DNA of 47,295 nt from Acetobacter sacchari (GTDB lineage Bacteria > Pseudomonadota > Alphaproteobacteria > Acetobacterales > Acetobacteraceae), in contig NZ_JAFVMF010000025.1 in assembly GCF_017377715.1 (NCBI RefSeq), positions 1 through 47,295 on the forward strand, in the 5' to 3' direction. The position numbers and the translations under genes were made by a program. This document shows, in pieces, positions 6,668-15,212 of this stretch. How positions within the stretch are numbered: the stretch's first letter is position 1; each line of letters begins with the position of its first letter. Under the pieces are notes generated by a model. The model was not told the origin of the DNA. It made no database searches and saw only the letters and a program-made list of their open reading frames with translations.

Positions 6668-7820
6668 CGCCGCAGAAGAGATGTCTGCGACAGGCGCTAT
6701 GGACGGGCGCGGGACGGGGCGACCGATGAGCGAAGCGAAGGGGCGCCGCAGAGACGGACTTGCGCTATCGCGCGCGCTGCCCGACCGAAGTCTTCTGGCG
6801 ATGGTGGCGGCAATGAGTCTTCTCGCCAGCCTCACCTACGCAGGCGCCGTCGGCGCGCGCGCCGTGTCGTCCCGTTGGGCCGCAGGCGCAGCCAATCTGG
6901 TGACAGTGCAGGTGCCGGACCCCGAGAAACCGGCTACCGACACAACCGCCGGGTCGGCGACGAGTATGGGTGAGGCCACTGCGCATAAGGACGGAGTCTC
7001 CGACGCCTCATCTGCGCATGCTGCTCAGCTCCCAGCCTCTCAGCCGGAGAAACAGAGCGGCAGTATAAATGCCGCGACGCCTGACATGACCCGGGCCACC
7101 GCCATCGAAGCTGTCTTGCAGGCGTCGCCCGACACGCAGCTGGTCCATCGCCTGAACGCTAGCGAAATCGACAGGCTGCTTGCTCCATGGCTCGGCGCAG
7201 CCGGAGCGTCCGCACTGCCGCTACCAGCGGTCATAGAGGTTCATCTCTCTCGCGGTGCGACGCTATCCCCCAACGTGATCGCCTCCATCGCCAAAATCGC
7301 GCCTGGCTCACTGATCGAACGCAATGACGAGTGGCGCGTGCGCCTTCTCGACATCGCACGCAGCCTTCTGGCCTGCGCCGCGCTGGCCATCCTTCTTGTC
7401 GGTGCGATCGGGGCGGCCGTCATCGCCATGGCGACGCGTCTCGGTCTTGGTGCGCGTCGGGAAAGTATCGAAATCCTGCACGGCCTCGGAGCGGTTGACG
7501 GCTATGTGGCGAGCCGCTTCGCCCGCCGCGTGGCAGGCCTTTCTCTGGCCGGCGGCATGGCTGGAACCTTGCTCGCCCTCCCCCCCCTCGCTGGAATCGC
7601 ACGCCTTATGGCGCCGCTCTCGGGCGGCGGAGCCCTAACCTTTGGAACCGGAGAAACGGGCTTCAGCATGGCCGAAATGGTGACCGTACTTGCGACGCTA
7701 TGGGGGGAAACTCCACCGGCGCTTTTGTGGGGGCTCGGCGTCGTGCCCTTCGCCGCCGCTTTCATCGGCTGGATCACCGCCCAGGTGATGGTCCGCGTAT
7801 GGCTTCGTCGTCTTCCCTGA
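6648..7820 (+). CDS. ftsX: Cell division permease FtsX, with low-complexity periplasmic insert
   Basis: FtsX is the membrane partner of FtsE. One N-terminal membrane segment (about residues 48-68) is followed by a periplasmic region and then three C-terminal segments (about 240-265, 295-320, 360-385), which is the FtsX topology. The periplasmic part includes a Ser/Thr/Ala/Gln-rich stretch of about 60 residues (about 90-150) not typical of the family. The listed ATG 6648 overlaps ftsE by 20 bases; in-frame ATGs at 6681 and 6726 are also plausible, since the first 26 residues look unstructured. The end overlaps the next gene by 22 bases. Confidence 0.85.
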   Translation: MNRTRHDAAEEMSATGAMDGRGTGRPMSEAKGRRRDGLALSRALPDRSLLAMVAAMSLLASLTYAGAVGARAVSSRWAAGAANLVTVQVPDPEKPATDTTAGSATSMGEATAHKDGVSDASSAHAAQLPASQPEKQSGSINAATPDMTRATAIEAVLQASPDTQLVHRLNASEIDRLLAPWLGAAGASALPLPAVIEVHLSRGATLSPNVIASIAKIAPGSLIERNDEWRVRLLDIARSLLACAALAILLVGAIGAAVIAMATRLGLGARRESIEILHGLGAVDGYVASRFARRVAGLSLAGGMAGTLLALPPLAGIARLMAPLSGGGALTFGTGETGFSMAEMVTVLATLWGETPPALLWGLGVVPFAAAFIGWITAQVMVRVWLRRLP

Positions 7821-8425
7821 TCGCGCCGTCCCGGCGGCGCGGACCACTATCCCGGCTGCTGTCCGCTCTCTGCGTCGGGCTGCTCGTCTGGGTCGGCGGG
7901 TTCGTATGGTTCGCGTTCGACGCTCTGAGACCTGCCGCGCCTGCGCCGGTTTGCGACGGGATCGTGGCGCTCACCGGCGGTACGGGACGAGTGGACGCCT
8001 CGATCGACCTCCTGCGTGAAGGATTTGGCAAACGTCTGCTGATTTCCGGCGTTGATCAGCAGGTGCGCCTGAAGGACGTGGCGACGTCCCTGCAGCCGGA
8101 TCTCGCCGCGCGCATCACACTCGGATGGCGCGCATCATCCACCGCCGGAAATGCATTCGAAACCGCGACATGGGTGGCGGATCACCATATCGACAGCCTT
8201 ATAGTCGTCACTGCAGGTTATCATATGCGGCGCGCCGTGCTGGAACTGTCGCGAACCATGCCCGGTCTGGAGCTGCACCCCTTTCCGGTGCAATCCCCGG
8301 CGTTACGTCAGCCGTTCAGACCTTCGACCCTGCATTTGCTCTTACTGGAATATAACAAACTGCTTTTGGCCTTCGTGGCGCCGGTGCGTTTCTTCCGCCA
8401 TGCTGCGGACGCGGACTCGCCATAG
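7799..8425 (+). CDS. YdcF/ElyC-type DUF218 membrane protein
   Basis: After a short basic N-terminus and one membrane segment (about residues 22-42) the protein has the DUF218 fold markers: an I-V-A-L-T-G-G-T-G-R strand-loop, a K-R-L-L-I-S-G-V segment, an S-S-T-A-G-N-A-x-E-T motif and V-V-T-A-G-Y-H-M-R-R-A. DUF218 proteins (YdcF, SanA, ElyC) are envelope proteins linked to vancomycin tolerance and lipid-carrier or enterobacterial common antigen steps; the exact substrate here is unknown. ATG 7799 is chosen because it leaves a small overlap with ftsX and removes 33 Arg-rich residues encoded within ftsX. Co-transcription with ftsEX fits an envelope role. Confidence 0.8.
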   Translation: MASSSSLIAPSRRRGPLSRLLSALCVGLLVWVGGFVWFAFDALRPAAPAPVCDGIVALTGGTGRVDASIDLLREGFGKRLLISGVDQQVRLKDVATSLQPDLAARITLGWRASSTAGNAFETATWVADHHIDSLIVVTAGYHMRRAVLELSRTMPGLELHPFPVQSPALRQPFRPSTLHLLLLEYNKLLLAFVAPVRFFRHAADADSP

Positions 8426-8461
8426 ACCCCGCACGCGGGCGAAGTCATCCGGCGGCGGCGC

Positions 8462-9442
8462 TTAACTTGGGCACGGCGCTTCCCGCCGCCATAGACGACG
8501 CAACAATCGCCCATCAATGACGGCCAGACCGCAGCTGATCAGCACTGCTCCCGCCAGAGTGTTCCACTTCAGGGTTTCACCCAGCAGAAGCGCCCCCATC
8601 GCAAGAGCGCTTACCGGCACGAGAAAGGTCACCAGCACGGCCTGATTGGCGCCGTGGACCGTCAGGATTCTGAAAAAGATCAGATATGCGAGGGCAGTGC
8701 TCAGCAACGCGATTCCCAGCCACGCCGCCCATGTTTCCGCGCCAAGCCCCCTCCATGCGGAAAAGCCGTCATGCAGCAGCGCAAGCGGAAAAATTACTAG
8801 CGCTGCGCCCGCAAGTTGCCCGGTCGTCAGTTGCAGCGGCGCCACCCCGCGCAGCTTGCGCGTCAGGACAGCGCCAATGGCGTAAGAGGTCGTCGCGCCG
8901 AGACAGGCGAGTTCCCCCGGCAGCACAGACAGGGACAATCCACTGAGAAGATCTCGTCCGATCAATACGGCGACCCCGCAGAAGGCGCAGGCGATTCCGA
9001 TAATTTTCCGACGGGTCAGTCTGTCGTCGCGCGACGACAGATGCATCGCGATCCCTGTGAAAATCGGCGTCGTGGCGTTCAGCGTCGCCGCCACGCCGCT
9101 GGTCACGAAACGTTCACTCCACGCGTAAAGGGAAAACGGAATCGCGCAGTTGAACGCGCCCAAGACCAGAAACCAGCCAATTTTCGAGGCGCCAAGAGGA
9201 AACTCCCGCCGGCCGACGGCAAGAACCGCCAGCAGCGCCACAGCCGCGAAGCCAACGCGCCCGAACACGAGCGTCAAGGGCGGCAGAGACGGAGCCAATA
9301 CCTTGTAGAAAAAGAACGATCCGCCCCAGAGAATCGAGAGAAACCCCAGAGTGGCCCAGCTCTGTCCAGCTTGAGGACGCACTTCGCCGCCTGTAGCCGC
9401 TCGAGAAGAGACGGCGGTCGCGCGCGACGTTTCCCTGTTCAT
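8462..9442 (-). CDS. EamA-family (DMT) transporter, 326 aa
   Basis: This predicted inner-membrane metabolite exporter has about ten hydrophobic segments in two EamA repeats (about residues 30-155 and 175-305). Typical markers are F-L-S-I-L-W-G-G-S-F-F near residue 33, the conserved A-A-T-L-N-A-T-T-P-I-F stretch in the first repeat, and V-L-V-T-F-L-V-P-V-S-A in the second. The family exports amino acids, purines or other small molecules; the substrate cannot be read from sequence. The gene is convergent with the ftsE-ftsX-ydcF unit and separated from it by 36 bases. Confidence 0.88.
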   Translation of the reverse strand: MNRETSRATAVSSRAATGGEVRPQAGQSWATLGFLSILWGGSFFFYKVLAPSLPPLTLVFGRVGFAAVALLAVLAVGRREFPLGASKIGWFLVLGAFNCAIPFSLYAWSERFVTSGVAATLNATTPIFTGIAMHLSSRDDRLTRRKIIGIACAFCGVAVLIGRDLLSGLSLSVLPGELACLGATTSYAIGAVLTRKLRGVAPLQLTTGQLAGAALVIFPLALLHDGFSAWRGLGAETWAAWLGIALLSTALAYLIFFRILTVHGANQAVLVTFLVPVSALAMGALLLGETLKWNTLAGAVLISCGLAVIDGRLLRRLWRREAPCPS

Positions 9443-9568
9443 AAAACGTTTCCGCCTTCCCGTGCGAAACCGCGAAGCAGTGAGAAACGACGCCTCACCC
9501 CACGCCCGCGACGCCGGACGATCATGGATGAGCGCCAGTGGTCACGCAAGACACTCAAATCCGGCCTG

Positions 9569-10171
9569 TCATGCGTCCATGGCCGACGCGCACACTCCGG
9601 GGATTTCGCAGGTGTAGGTTTCCCGGACGAGGCTGAACGGCGCACCGTCGGAACGAAATAACGTCGCTACATGACGAAGAATTTCGGCAGGCGCAACGAT
9701 CGGTCGCCCGGTCGGCGACGCATCGGAGAATGGCCAGGGCCAGAGCCATTCCCGTCTGGCCGTGACGCGGGTGAACGCAAGCGGCGCGACCACCCGGCCG
9801 AACGGCTCGTCGGACGTATCCAGACATTCGTTCATCGCACGAGTGAGACGGGATGCGACATACCAGTTCTCCGCACTCGACAGCACCAACCCGGCGCAGT
9901 GCAGGCGAACACGGCGGCAGCGCATCTGCTCCCCCTCTGGCGGCTTGAGAAAGAACAACGCATCATCGGGCTGTGCGCAGAATATTTCATCCGCTTTCTC
10001 GGCTACAAGCCGCGCGGGAGGCGTCACGCCGTGACCTTCGCACCATAGCTCAAGTGCGCGCGTAGCGCTGTCTTCCGCCAAAAGCGCGCGGTCGAAAGCC
10101 TCCAGCCGACGTCGGATCATGGCCCTGTCAGCCGCAGTGTCCCGCAGGGCGTCTTGTGCGAAGGCTGTCAT
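9569..10171 (-). CDS. Uncharacterised protein paired with a methyltransferase, 200 aa
   Basis: I do not recognise the family with confidence. The ATG at 10171 follows the methyltransferase stop by 10 bases; a longer frame to 10234 would overlap that gene. The sequence has Arg-rich beta-like strands, an L-V-L-S-S-A-E-N-W-Y-V-A segment near residue 104, and a C-terminal G-A-P-F-S-L-V-R-E-T-Y. The length and the strand-rich centre are loosely like chorismate lyase (UbiC-like) folds, but I see no decisive catalytic signature. It is probably co-expressed with the upstream methyltransferase. Confidence 0.65.
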   Translation of the reverse strand: MTAFAQDALRDTAADRAMIRRRLEAFDRALLAEDSATRALELWCEGHGVTPPARLVAEKADEIFCAQPDDALFFLKPPEGEQMRCRRVRLHCAGLVLSSAENWYVASRLTRAMNECLDTSDEPFGRVVAPLAFTRVTARREWLWPWPFSDASPTGRPIVAPAEILRHVATLFRSDGAPFSLVRETYTCEIPGVCASAMDA

Positions 10172-10181
10172 CCGGCGCCGC

Positions 10182-10901
10182 TCACCCTGGCTCCAGCACC
10201 TGACGCCGGAGTTCGACCCGTCCCGGAGAGGCAAGCAATGGCGTGCCGCTCCATTGGTCCTTCACCGCTTCCATAATCACGACGCCGCCCATGGTCGGTA
10301 GCAACGTCCGGCCGACGCGCTCAACGATGACGCCAGGGCGACCGCGAGCAAGGCGCCCGAAAGGCGGTGGATACAGGCCGGTTTGTCGGCGTTCGACATG
10401 GAATAGCGCCTGCGAGAGCCTCCGCGCGATCTGCCGTTGCGAGAACGGCGTCCCCTGCCCGAACGGCGTCGCATCGTTGAGCGCCCAGACGCCGCGCCGG
10501 TTAGGAACGACCAACAGCAACTTTCCGTCGTCGCGCAGTAACTTCCAGACAGCGCGCAAGAGCGTCGACGCGGCGTCAGTGGTCTCCAGCGCATGGATGA
10601 GCAAGACGCGATCGAACGACAGGTCGTCGAAGGGAAGCTGCGCCGGATCAACCACGCAGTCGTGATCACCGCCCTTCACGGGAGCGCGGACCGTCAACGG
10701 CGTGTTGAGACGCGCGGATACGGACACTCCCACCCGATCACGCCATAGCGGCAGGAACGGCGAGGCGAAGCCGAGTCCCAGCAACCGAAGCCCGCTCAGG
10801 TCGGGCCACAGTTCGAGGAGTCGCCCTCCCAACACCTCCGCAGCGGCGCCCCCCGCCGAACCCGCATAAAACTCCGACGCCGTACGAACTTCTTGCTGCA
10901 T
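10182..10901 (-). CDS. Class I SAM-dependent methyltransferase, 239 aa
   Basis: The Rossmann-type SAM-binding region includes L-R-L-L-G-L-G-F-A-S-P (motif I), a D-P-A-Q-L-P-F-D-D-L-S-F-D-R-V segment typical of motif II/III of class I enzymes, an A-L-E-T-T-D stretch and L-L-R-D-D-G-K-L-L-L-V-V-P-N. Motif I is degenerate, with G-L-G-F where G-x-G-x-G is usual. ATG 10901 is selected because the next upstream starts run into the divergent gloB promoter. The substrate is unknown. The downstream gene follows after 10 bases. Confidence 0.8.
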   Translation of the reverse strand: MQQEVRTASEFYAGSAGGAAAEVLGGRLLELWPDLSGLRLLGLGFASPFLPLWRDRVGVSVSARLNTPLTVRAPVKGGDHDCVVDPAQLPFDDLSFDRVLLIHALETTDAASTLLRAVWKLLRDDGKLLLVVPNRRGVWALNDATPFGQGTPFSQRQIARRLSQALFHVERRQTGLYPPPFGRLARGRPGVIVERVGRTLLPTMGGVVIMEAVKDQWSGTPLLASPGRVELRRQVLEPG

Positions 10902-10956
10902 GCGGCGTACCCTACCATGAAGGCCGAACCCTGCCGCAACGCCGGAGACACGTCCC

Positions 10957-11685
10957 ATGCCGATCGTTACGTTTCCTGTCCCAGTCCTGAGCGACAATTA
11001 CGTCTGGTTGCTACGGGACGAAGAGACTGGCCAGATCGCCGTGGTCGATCCTGGAGACGCAGCACCCGTCCGCGCTGCGATCGAAGTCCACGGCGGGCGG
11101 CTCGACCTTATCCTGCTCACGCACCATCACGCGGACCATACGGGCGGCGCGGCAGCCCTGCGCGACCGGTATGGCGCAAGAATGATCGGTCCCGCCTACG
11201 AAGAAGCGCGCCTTCCGCCTCTCGATCTCGCGGTTCAGGACGGCGACTTCGTCGCGTTCGGCTCTTGCGAAGCGCGCGTTATCGCGACACCGGGACATAC
11301 CGCCGGGCACATCGCCTACTATTTCGACTCTCCGGCTTCACTTTTTTGCGGCGATACGTTGTTCAGCCTCGGTTGCGGACGTCTTTTCGAAGGCACGGCG
11401 GCCGACATGTTCGCAAGCCTCCGCCGTTTCGACGCGCTGCCCGGCGCCACGCTCGTCTACTGCGGCCATGAATACACGGAATCGAACGCGCGCTTCGCCC
11501 TGCGCGTCGATCCCGATAACACGGCGCTCATCCACCGGGCCGAGGACGTTCGCGAGCTTCGGTCGCACAACGAACCGACTGTGCCTTCCACCATGGAGAG
11601 CGAGCGCGCCTGCAATCCTTTCCTGCGGGCGCCCGACATCGACACGCTGGCGCATCTACGGCGCGAAAAAGACCACGCAAAATAG
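10957..11685 (+). CDS. gloB: Hydroxyacylglutathione hydrolase (glyoxalase II)
   Basis: Glyoxalase II hydrolyses S-D-lactoylglutathione to D-lactate and glutathione in methylglyoxal detoxification. The 242-residue protein carries the metallo-beta-lactamase motif T-H-H-H-A-D-H (55-61), a G-H-T-A-G-H motif, the C-G-D-T-L-F motif with the bridging Asp, and the C-G-H-E-Y-T motif with the last His. The C-terminal region (N-A-R-F-A, R-A-C-N-P-F-L-R) matches the glutathione-binding part of GloB rather than a generic MBL hydrolase. It is divergent from the methyltransferase gene. Confidence 0.93.
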   Translation: MPIVTFPVPVLSDNYVWLLRDEETGQIAVVDPGDAAPVRAAIEVHGGRLDLILLTHHHADHTGGAAALRDRYGARMIGPAYEEARLPPLDLAVQDGDFVAFGSCEARVIATPGHTAGHIAYYFDSPASLFCGDTLFSLGCGRLFEGTAADMFASLRRFDALPGATLVYCGHEYTESNARFALRVDPDNTALIHRAEDVRELRSHNEPTVPSTMESERACNPFLRAPDIDTLAHLRREKDHAK

Positions 11686-11717
11686 GCCTCAAGATCAGCT
11701 TTTCGAACGTCTGTTTT

Positions 11718-12818
11718 TCAGCGCGGGGGCTTGGCGTCGAACGCTGCAGACAGATCCGCCAGAGGAACTGCGCCGAGCATCCACACGCCCCCCCGCAAGC
11801 GCAGCGGCACGGATATCAACGCCCCGTTTTCACCGGATTCGGCCGGCGCGGCTTGTCGTCCGTCGTCGCCTGCGGCGGCGACCGTGACAGGCGGAGCACT
11901 CACGTCACTTCCCTGGAAGTCCGCCAATTCCCGATCCAGCAAACTCACGACGTGCGCAAGATCGGGCGACGCCGCTCCATCTGCCGCAGCTCTGCGCACC
12001 GCAGCAGCAAGACCGACGCCAACGAGATCAAAATCGCCCGTCCAGTCCAGCCCACGCACAAGGCGCCCCGAAAGCCGCACGTTAACCGGACCAATGGTCC
12101 CTCGCGCCAAATGCAGCAGAACCACCGGGCTGGACTCATCTCCGCCGATGGACGCAGCTACACGTAGCCCATTGACCTGCTTACCCAGACCGGGCAGCGC
12201 TACGGGCAGATTCAGCCTTTTCACCGAGATGTCCCCGGCCAGCCCTCCATTCGCATTTCCCGAGGCAAGTCTCGCGTCCAAACCACCCAGTCCGAAAACA
12301 GTAAGCTTTGACGAAACAGGGCTTCGCTCGATTTCCAACGCCAGATTCGACGCAGTGACGGCCGCGTCCATGCCGCCAGCGCCATCGGAGCTGGCGGCCC
12401 TGTGTAAAACAAGCTGAGCGCCATCAGACGTGATGCGCGCTGCGAACAACACGCCCTCTGCTTCACCGGGCGACGGCCGAGCGAACAACGCAACAGCTTG
12501 CGCGCCTTCAGGGGCGACCGAAACTCTGTGCGGGCGCAACATGTCAATGCTTATGTCGAGGCGGTCGGCGGCATAGAGCACGCTCTTTCCATCCAGAACG
12601 CCGCTTATCCTTACATCGCGCAGCGTCGCGTGGCGGATGATAAGCCCTCCCCACGCAGACGCACGGGACCAGCTGACAATCCAGCCATGGCGCGCCATAT
12701 CCTGCCGTTGCGCGTCGAGCGTTGAAAGCGCAGCCCGCTCGCCGCCGGGCATCGGCGTCATCGCGACGACAGACAAGGCCAACGTGGACAGGGCCGCCAA
12801 AGGCCAGCGGATTCTCAC
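11718..12818 (-). CDS. DUF2125-family protein, 366 aa
   Basis: The N-terminus has one hydrophobic segment acting as a signal or anchor (about residues 5-22), then the W-x-V-S-W pattern and a long beta-rich body with repeated short strands, as in DUF2125 proteins of alphaproteobacteria (predicted periplasmic or lipid-binding-like). Function is not known. GTG 12818 is preferred because it overlaps the stop of a small upstream frame (GTGA) and puts the hydrophobic segment at the N-terminus; the frame is open to 12902. It is convergent with gloB across 32 bases. Confidence 0.7.
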   Translation of the reverse strand: MRIRWPLAALSTLALSVVAMTPMPGGERAALSTLDAQRQDMARHGWIVSWSRASAWGGLIIRHATLRDVRISGVLDGKSVLYAADRLDISIDMLRPHRVSVAPEGAQAVALFARPSPGEAEGVLFAARITSDGAQLVLHRAASSDGAGGMDAAVTASNLALEIERSPVSSKLTVFGLGGLDARLASGNANGGLAGDISVKRLNLPVALPGLGKQVNGLRVAASIGGDESSPVVLLHLARGTIGPVNVRLSGRLVRGLDWTGDFDLVGVGLAAAVRRAAADGAASPDLAHVVSLLDRELADFQGSDVSAPPVTVAAAGDDGRQAAPAESGENGALISVPLRLRGGVWMLGAVPLADLSAAFDAKPPR

Positions 12819-12931
12819 TTCACACGCCGCCGCATCTTCAGCGGCCAATGCACCGGCCTTGTTACATTTTCTGGCCACAATTCGTGCCGGACCAGAATCC
12901 ACTTACCAGATTTTATCCACAGCCCGTCCAC
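12815..12931 (-). CDS. Possible Trp-rich 38-aa ORF overlapping DUF2125 start
   Basis: GTG 12931 is preceded by GGGGA at a plausible distance, and the frame ends in TGA overlapping the GTG of the DUF2125 gene (GTGA). The peptide has four Trp residues and a strongly basic end (M-R-R-R-V-K). The frame stays open upstream to a TTG at 13030. No family is recognised. The overlap and ribosome-site-like sequence are the only support. It also spans a perfect DnaA box, so the sequence may be constrained for other reasons. Confidence 0.3.
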   Translation of the reverse strand: MDGLWIKSGKWILVRHELWPENVTRPVHWPLKMRRRVK

Positions 12932-13164
12932 ACGCTCGTCCCCAATGCCGGTGAAAACGCCGACGCGGTCCTGATGTGACGTCTGACTATTCCGACGCAA
13001 GGGAACGCCAGCCAAAAAGCGCGGCCCCAAGCGGCTCTCGAGCGTTTTTTAAGCTCGAAGACGTCATTCGCCGTTCACATTCGATCCGGTTTTTCAATGC
13101 TCTGAACTTCAGACCTCCTCAGAAAGGCGTCGTTCGCCGCTTTTCTCCCACAGAGTTATCCACA
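12913..13164. promoter_or_regulatory. Two perfect DnaA boxes (TTATCCACA) in intergenic region
   Basis: TTATCCACA occurs at 12913-12921 and 13156-13164 on the plus strand, the exact consensus 9-mer bound by DnaA. Between them is a TCGAGC/GCTCGA hairpin (13038-13058, loop GTTTTTTAA). The interval 12932-13362 has no convincing gene. No AT-rich unwinding region and no dnaA, dnaN, parAB or hemE neighbour is visible, so a chromosome origin is not claimed. A DnaA-titrating or DnaA-regulated site is possible. Confidence 0.5.
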
Positions 13165-13362
13165 GAACGCTCTTGATCTTTCCAGCCCGGAAGACGTGCA
13201 TAGCTTACGGCAGGAGATTGCGAACGCATTGAACCTGGCGCTTCCGGGCTTCGCTGCCCTGCTCCTGCTCGCACGATCCGTAGCAGTAGTTATGCGAGGC
13301 TTCCGACGCCACTACCGTCTGCCTCCCGGTGACCTGACAACCGAGGCGTCTTTTAAGCGAAA

Positions 13363-14106
13363 TCAGTCCCTTGCATTCGGACCAGTCACTTCCCCGACTG
13401 TTTCGCCACCGATGCGACGCTCTCCCGCGCGCCAGGCTGTCCTGATCTCGTCAAGCAGGTCTCCGCGCTTCTCCACCTCCAGTTTCTCGCCAATTACAAT
13501 GGAGATGACGCCTGGGCGCTTGAAAAATCCTTTGCGTCCCCAGTAACGACCCGAGTCGGTCGCAACGGGATAAACCGGAAGCGACGCATGCCGCGCCATA
13601 GCGGCTACGCCCGGTTTCAGCGGGACAATTTCACCGGGCGCGACGCGCGTCCCTTCGGGGAAAATAATGATCTGACGCCCGTTTGCAGCAGCCTTCGCCG
13701 TTTCTTTCAACAAGCTGCGCATGGCCTTGGAGCGCGCGCCTCTCTCGACCGGGACCATGCCGGTCAGCAGCAGCATCGGTCCGACGAGCGGAATGCGCGT
13801 GAGTTCCTGTTTCATCACATAGGCAGGCTTCGGCAGCAGCAGCATCCAGACCAGCGTATCGAAGGCGGATTGATGCTGGGACGCGATCAGGAACGCGCCA
13901 TCGGCCGGCAGCCTCTGCAGCCCTTCCACCCTGAAGGTCGTCCCGCACAGCACGCGCAAGCCGCCGATCAGCAATCTGCACCATAGTTTCGCATAAGGGA
14001 GCGCCAGGCGAGCGGCGAAAAGCCTGATGGGGAACGCCAGCACGCCCATGACAATCGTAAGCGCGACCAGATAGAGGCTATAAGCCGTGGAGCGAAGCAG
14101 GATCAT
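13363..14106 (-). CDS. plsC: 1-acyl-sn-glycerol-3-phosphate acyltransferase (PlsC)
   Basis: PlsC makes phosphatidic acid from lysophosphatidic acid at the inner membrane. The acyltransferase motif I is H-Q-S-A-F-D (78-83, the H-x4-D signature), motif II lies near residue 120 (V-P-V-E-R-G) and motif III is F-P-E-G-T-R (149-154). One N-terminal hydrophobic segment (about 8-30) anchors it. Length (247 aa) is normal. It lies divergent from psd and pssA, which together cover phosphatidic acid to phosphatidylethanolamine. Confidence 0.9.
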   Translation of the reverse strand: MILLRSTAYSLYLVALTIVMGVLAFPIRLFAARLALPYAKLWCRLLIGGLRVLCGTTFRVEGLQRLPADGAFLIASQHQSAFDTLVWMLLLPKPAYVMKQELTRIPLVGPMLLLTGMVPVERGARSKAMRSLLKETAKAAANGRQIIIFPEGTRVAPGEIVPLKPGVAAMARHASLPVYPVATDSGRYWGRKGFFKRPGVISIVIGEKLEVEKRGDLLDEIRTAWRAGERRIGGETVGEVTGPNARD

Positions 14107-14392
14107 ACGGCACCTGACTGAAACCGGATTCCGACGCGGGTTCGGACGGTGTCCCGGCTTTTGTTACGGAGCGCGCCCTGCCCTTCACAGCCTTCGGCCC
14201 AAGGGAGAATCTGCTCGGGATCAAAGCCGCAGAAACGCATGAGAACCATGCGCTGGCTTTGAGAAATAGCGGATGCAGACCAGAAAATCGCGGACCTCGC
14301 AAGCTAGGGCGACCCGACGGCAGCCATGAACGTGTCTCCCCGGCGCATGGCGAGACTTGATTCTCGCAGCGCGAACCGCCAAGAACGCGATC

Positions 14393-15088
14393 ATGTCGCT
14401 CATTTCCTCAATCAAGCTCGTACTGGCTCGCCCTCACCCGGAGAGCTATCGGTTTTTGTTGGCCTCCGGCGCGGCGACCGCGCTCGGTCGCTATCTTGGG
14501 CGACGGCTGAACTGCCCCGTCCTCCGTGGCGCAGGGACCGCGAGCGGCCTCTTCTTCGCGTTCTGCCTCTATTTCTTCCGTGACCCCCAGCGCACGCCGC
14601 CGCCGCGTGAAGGGCTGGCCGTGGCGCCGGCCGACGGCCGGGTCGTCTCGGTCGAAAAGGTGGCGCCGCCCGTGGAACTGGCTATGGGCGACACGCCGGT
14701 CTGGCGCATCGCGACGTTCCTGTCCGTCCTCGACGTGCACGTGAACCGCTCGCCCGTCGCCGGTTCGGTCGCGCGCGTCGCCTACCACCCTGGCAAGTTC
14801 CTGAACGCCAGCCTGGACAAGGCGTCCACCGAAAACGAACGCAACGCCATCAGCATCGTGCTTCCCGACGGTCGTATGGTCGCCGTGGTGCAGATCGCGG
14901 GCCTCATCGCGCGCCGCATCGTCTGCTCGGTGAAGCCGGGCGATGCGCTGGAAGCGGGCGAGCGCTTTGGCCTGATCCGCTTTGGCTCGCGGACGGACCT
15001 CTATCTTCCCCCCGGCGTCACCCCGCTGGTCTCAGCCGGTCAGACGATGATCGGGGGCGAGACGGTCATGGCGCAGCTCGACGGATGA
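14393..15088 (+). CDS. psd: Phosphatidylserine decarboxylase proenzyme
   Basis: Psd converts phosphatidylserine to phosphatidylethanolamine. The 231-residue protein is the short, alphaproteobacterial type. It has F-F-R-D-P-Q-R near residue 62, A-P-A-D-G-R-V (78-84), the D-V-H-V-N-R-S block (114-120) and the R-F-G-S-R processing site, where Gly198-Ser199 would be cleaved to form the pyruvoyl group. Hydrophobic segments at about 22-34 and 48-62 suit membrane association. ATG 14393 gives the expected N-terminus. pssA follows 124 bases downstream. Confidence 0.93.
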   Translation: MSLISSIKLVLARPHPESYRFLLASGAATALGRYLGRRLNCPVLRGAGTASGLFFAFCLYFFRDPQRTPPPREGLAVAPADGRVVSVEKVAPPVELAMGDTPVWRIATFLSVLDVHVNRSPVAGSVARVAYHPGKFLNASLDKASTENERNAISIVLPDGRMVAVVQIAGLIARRIVCSVKPGDALEAGERFGLIRFGSRTDLYLPPGVTPLVSAGQTMIGGETVMAQLDG

Positions 15089-15212
15089 TCCTGTCCCATG
15101 GCCTGCCGACCGCAGCCGGCGCATCGGGCCATGATCTTCGTCACCTCGGAAGACGGCCTTGCATGACCCGGGTCGGGCAAGCGCACCGGGCTCGCACTGC
15201 GAGAGCATCGTC

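Noticed and set aside
12932..13362. Chromosome replication origin
   Set aside because: Two DnaA boxes only, no AT-rich unwinding stretch and no dnaA, dnaN or partition genes nearby.
13196..13546. Plus-strand frame with a hydrophobic start
   Set aside because: It runs 184 bases into plsC on the other strand and its second half is the shadow of that gene.
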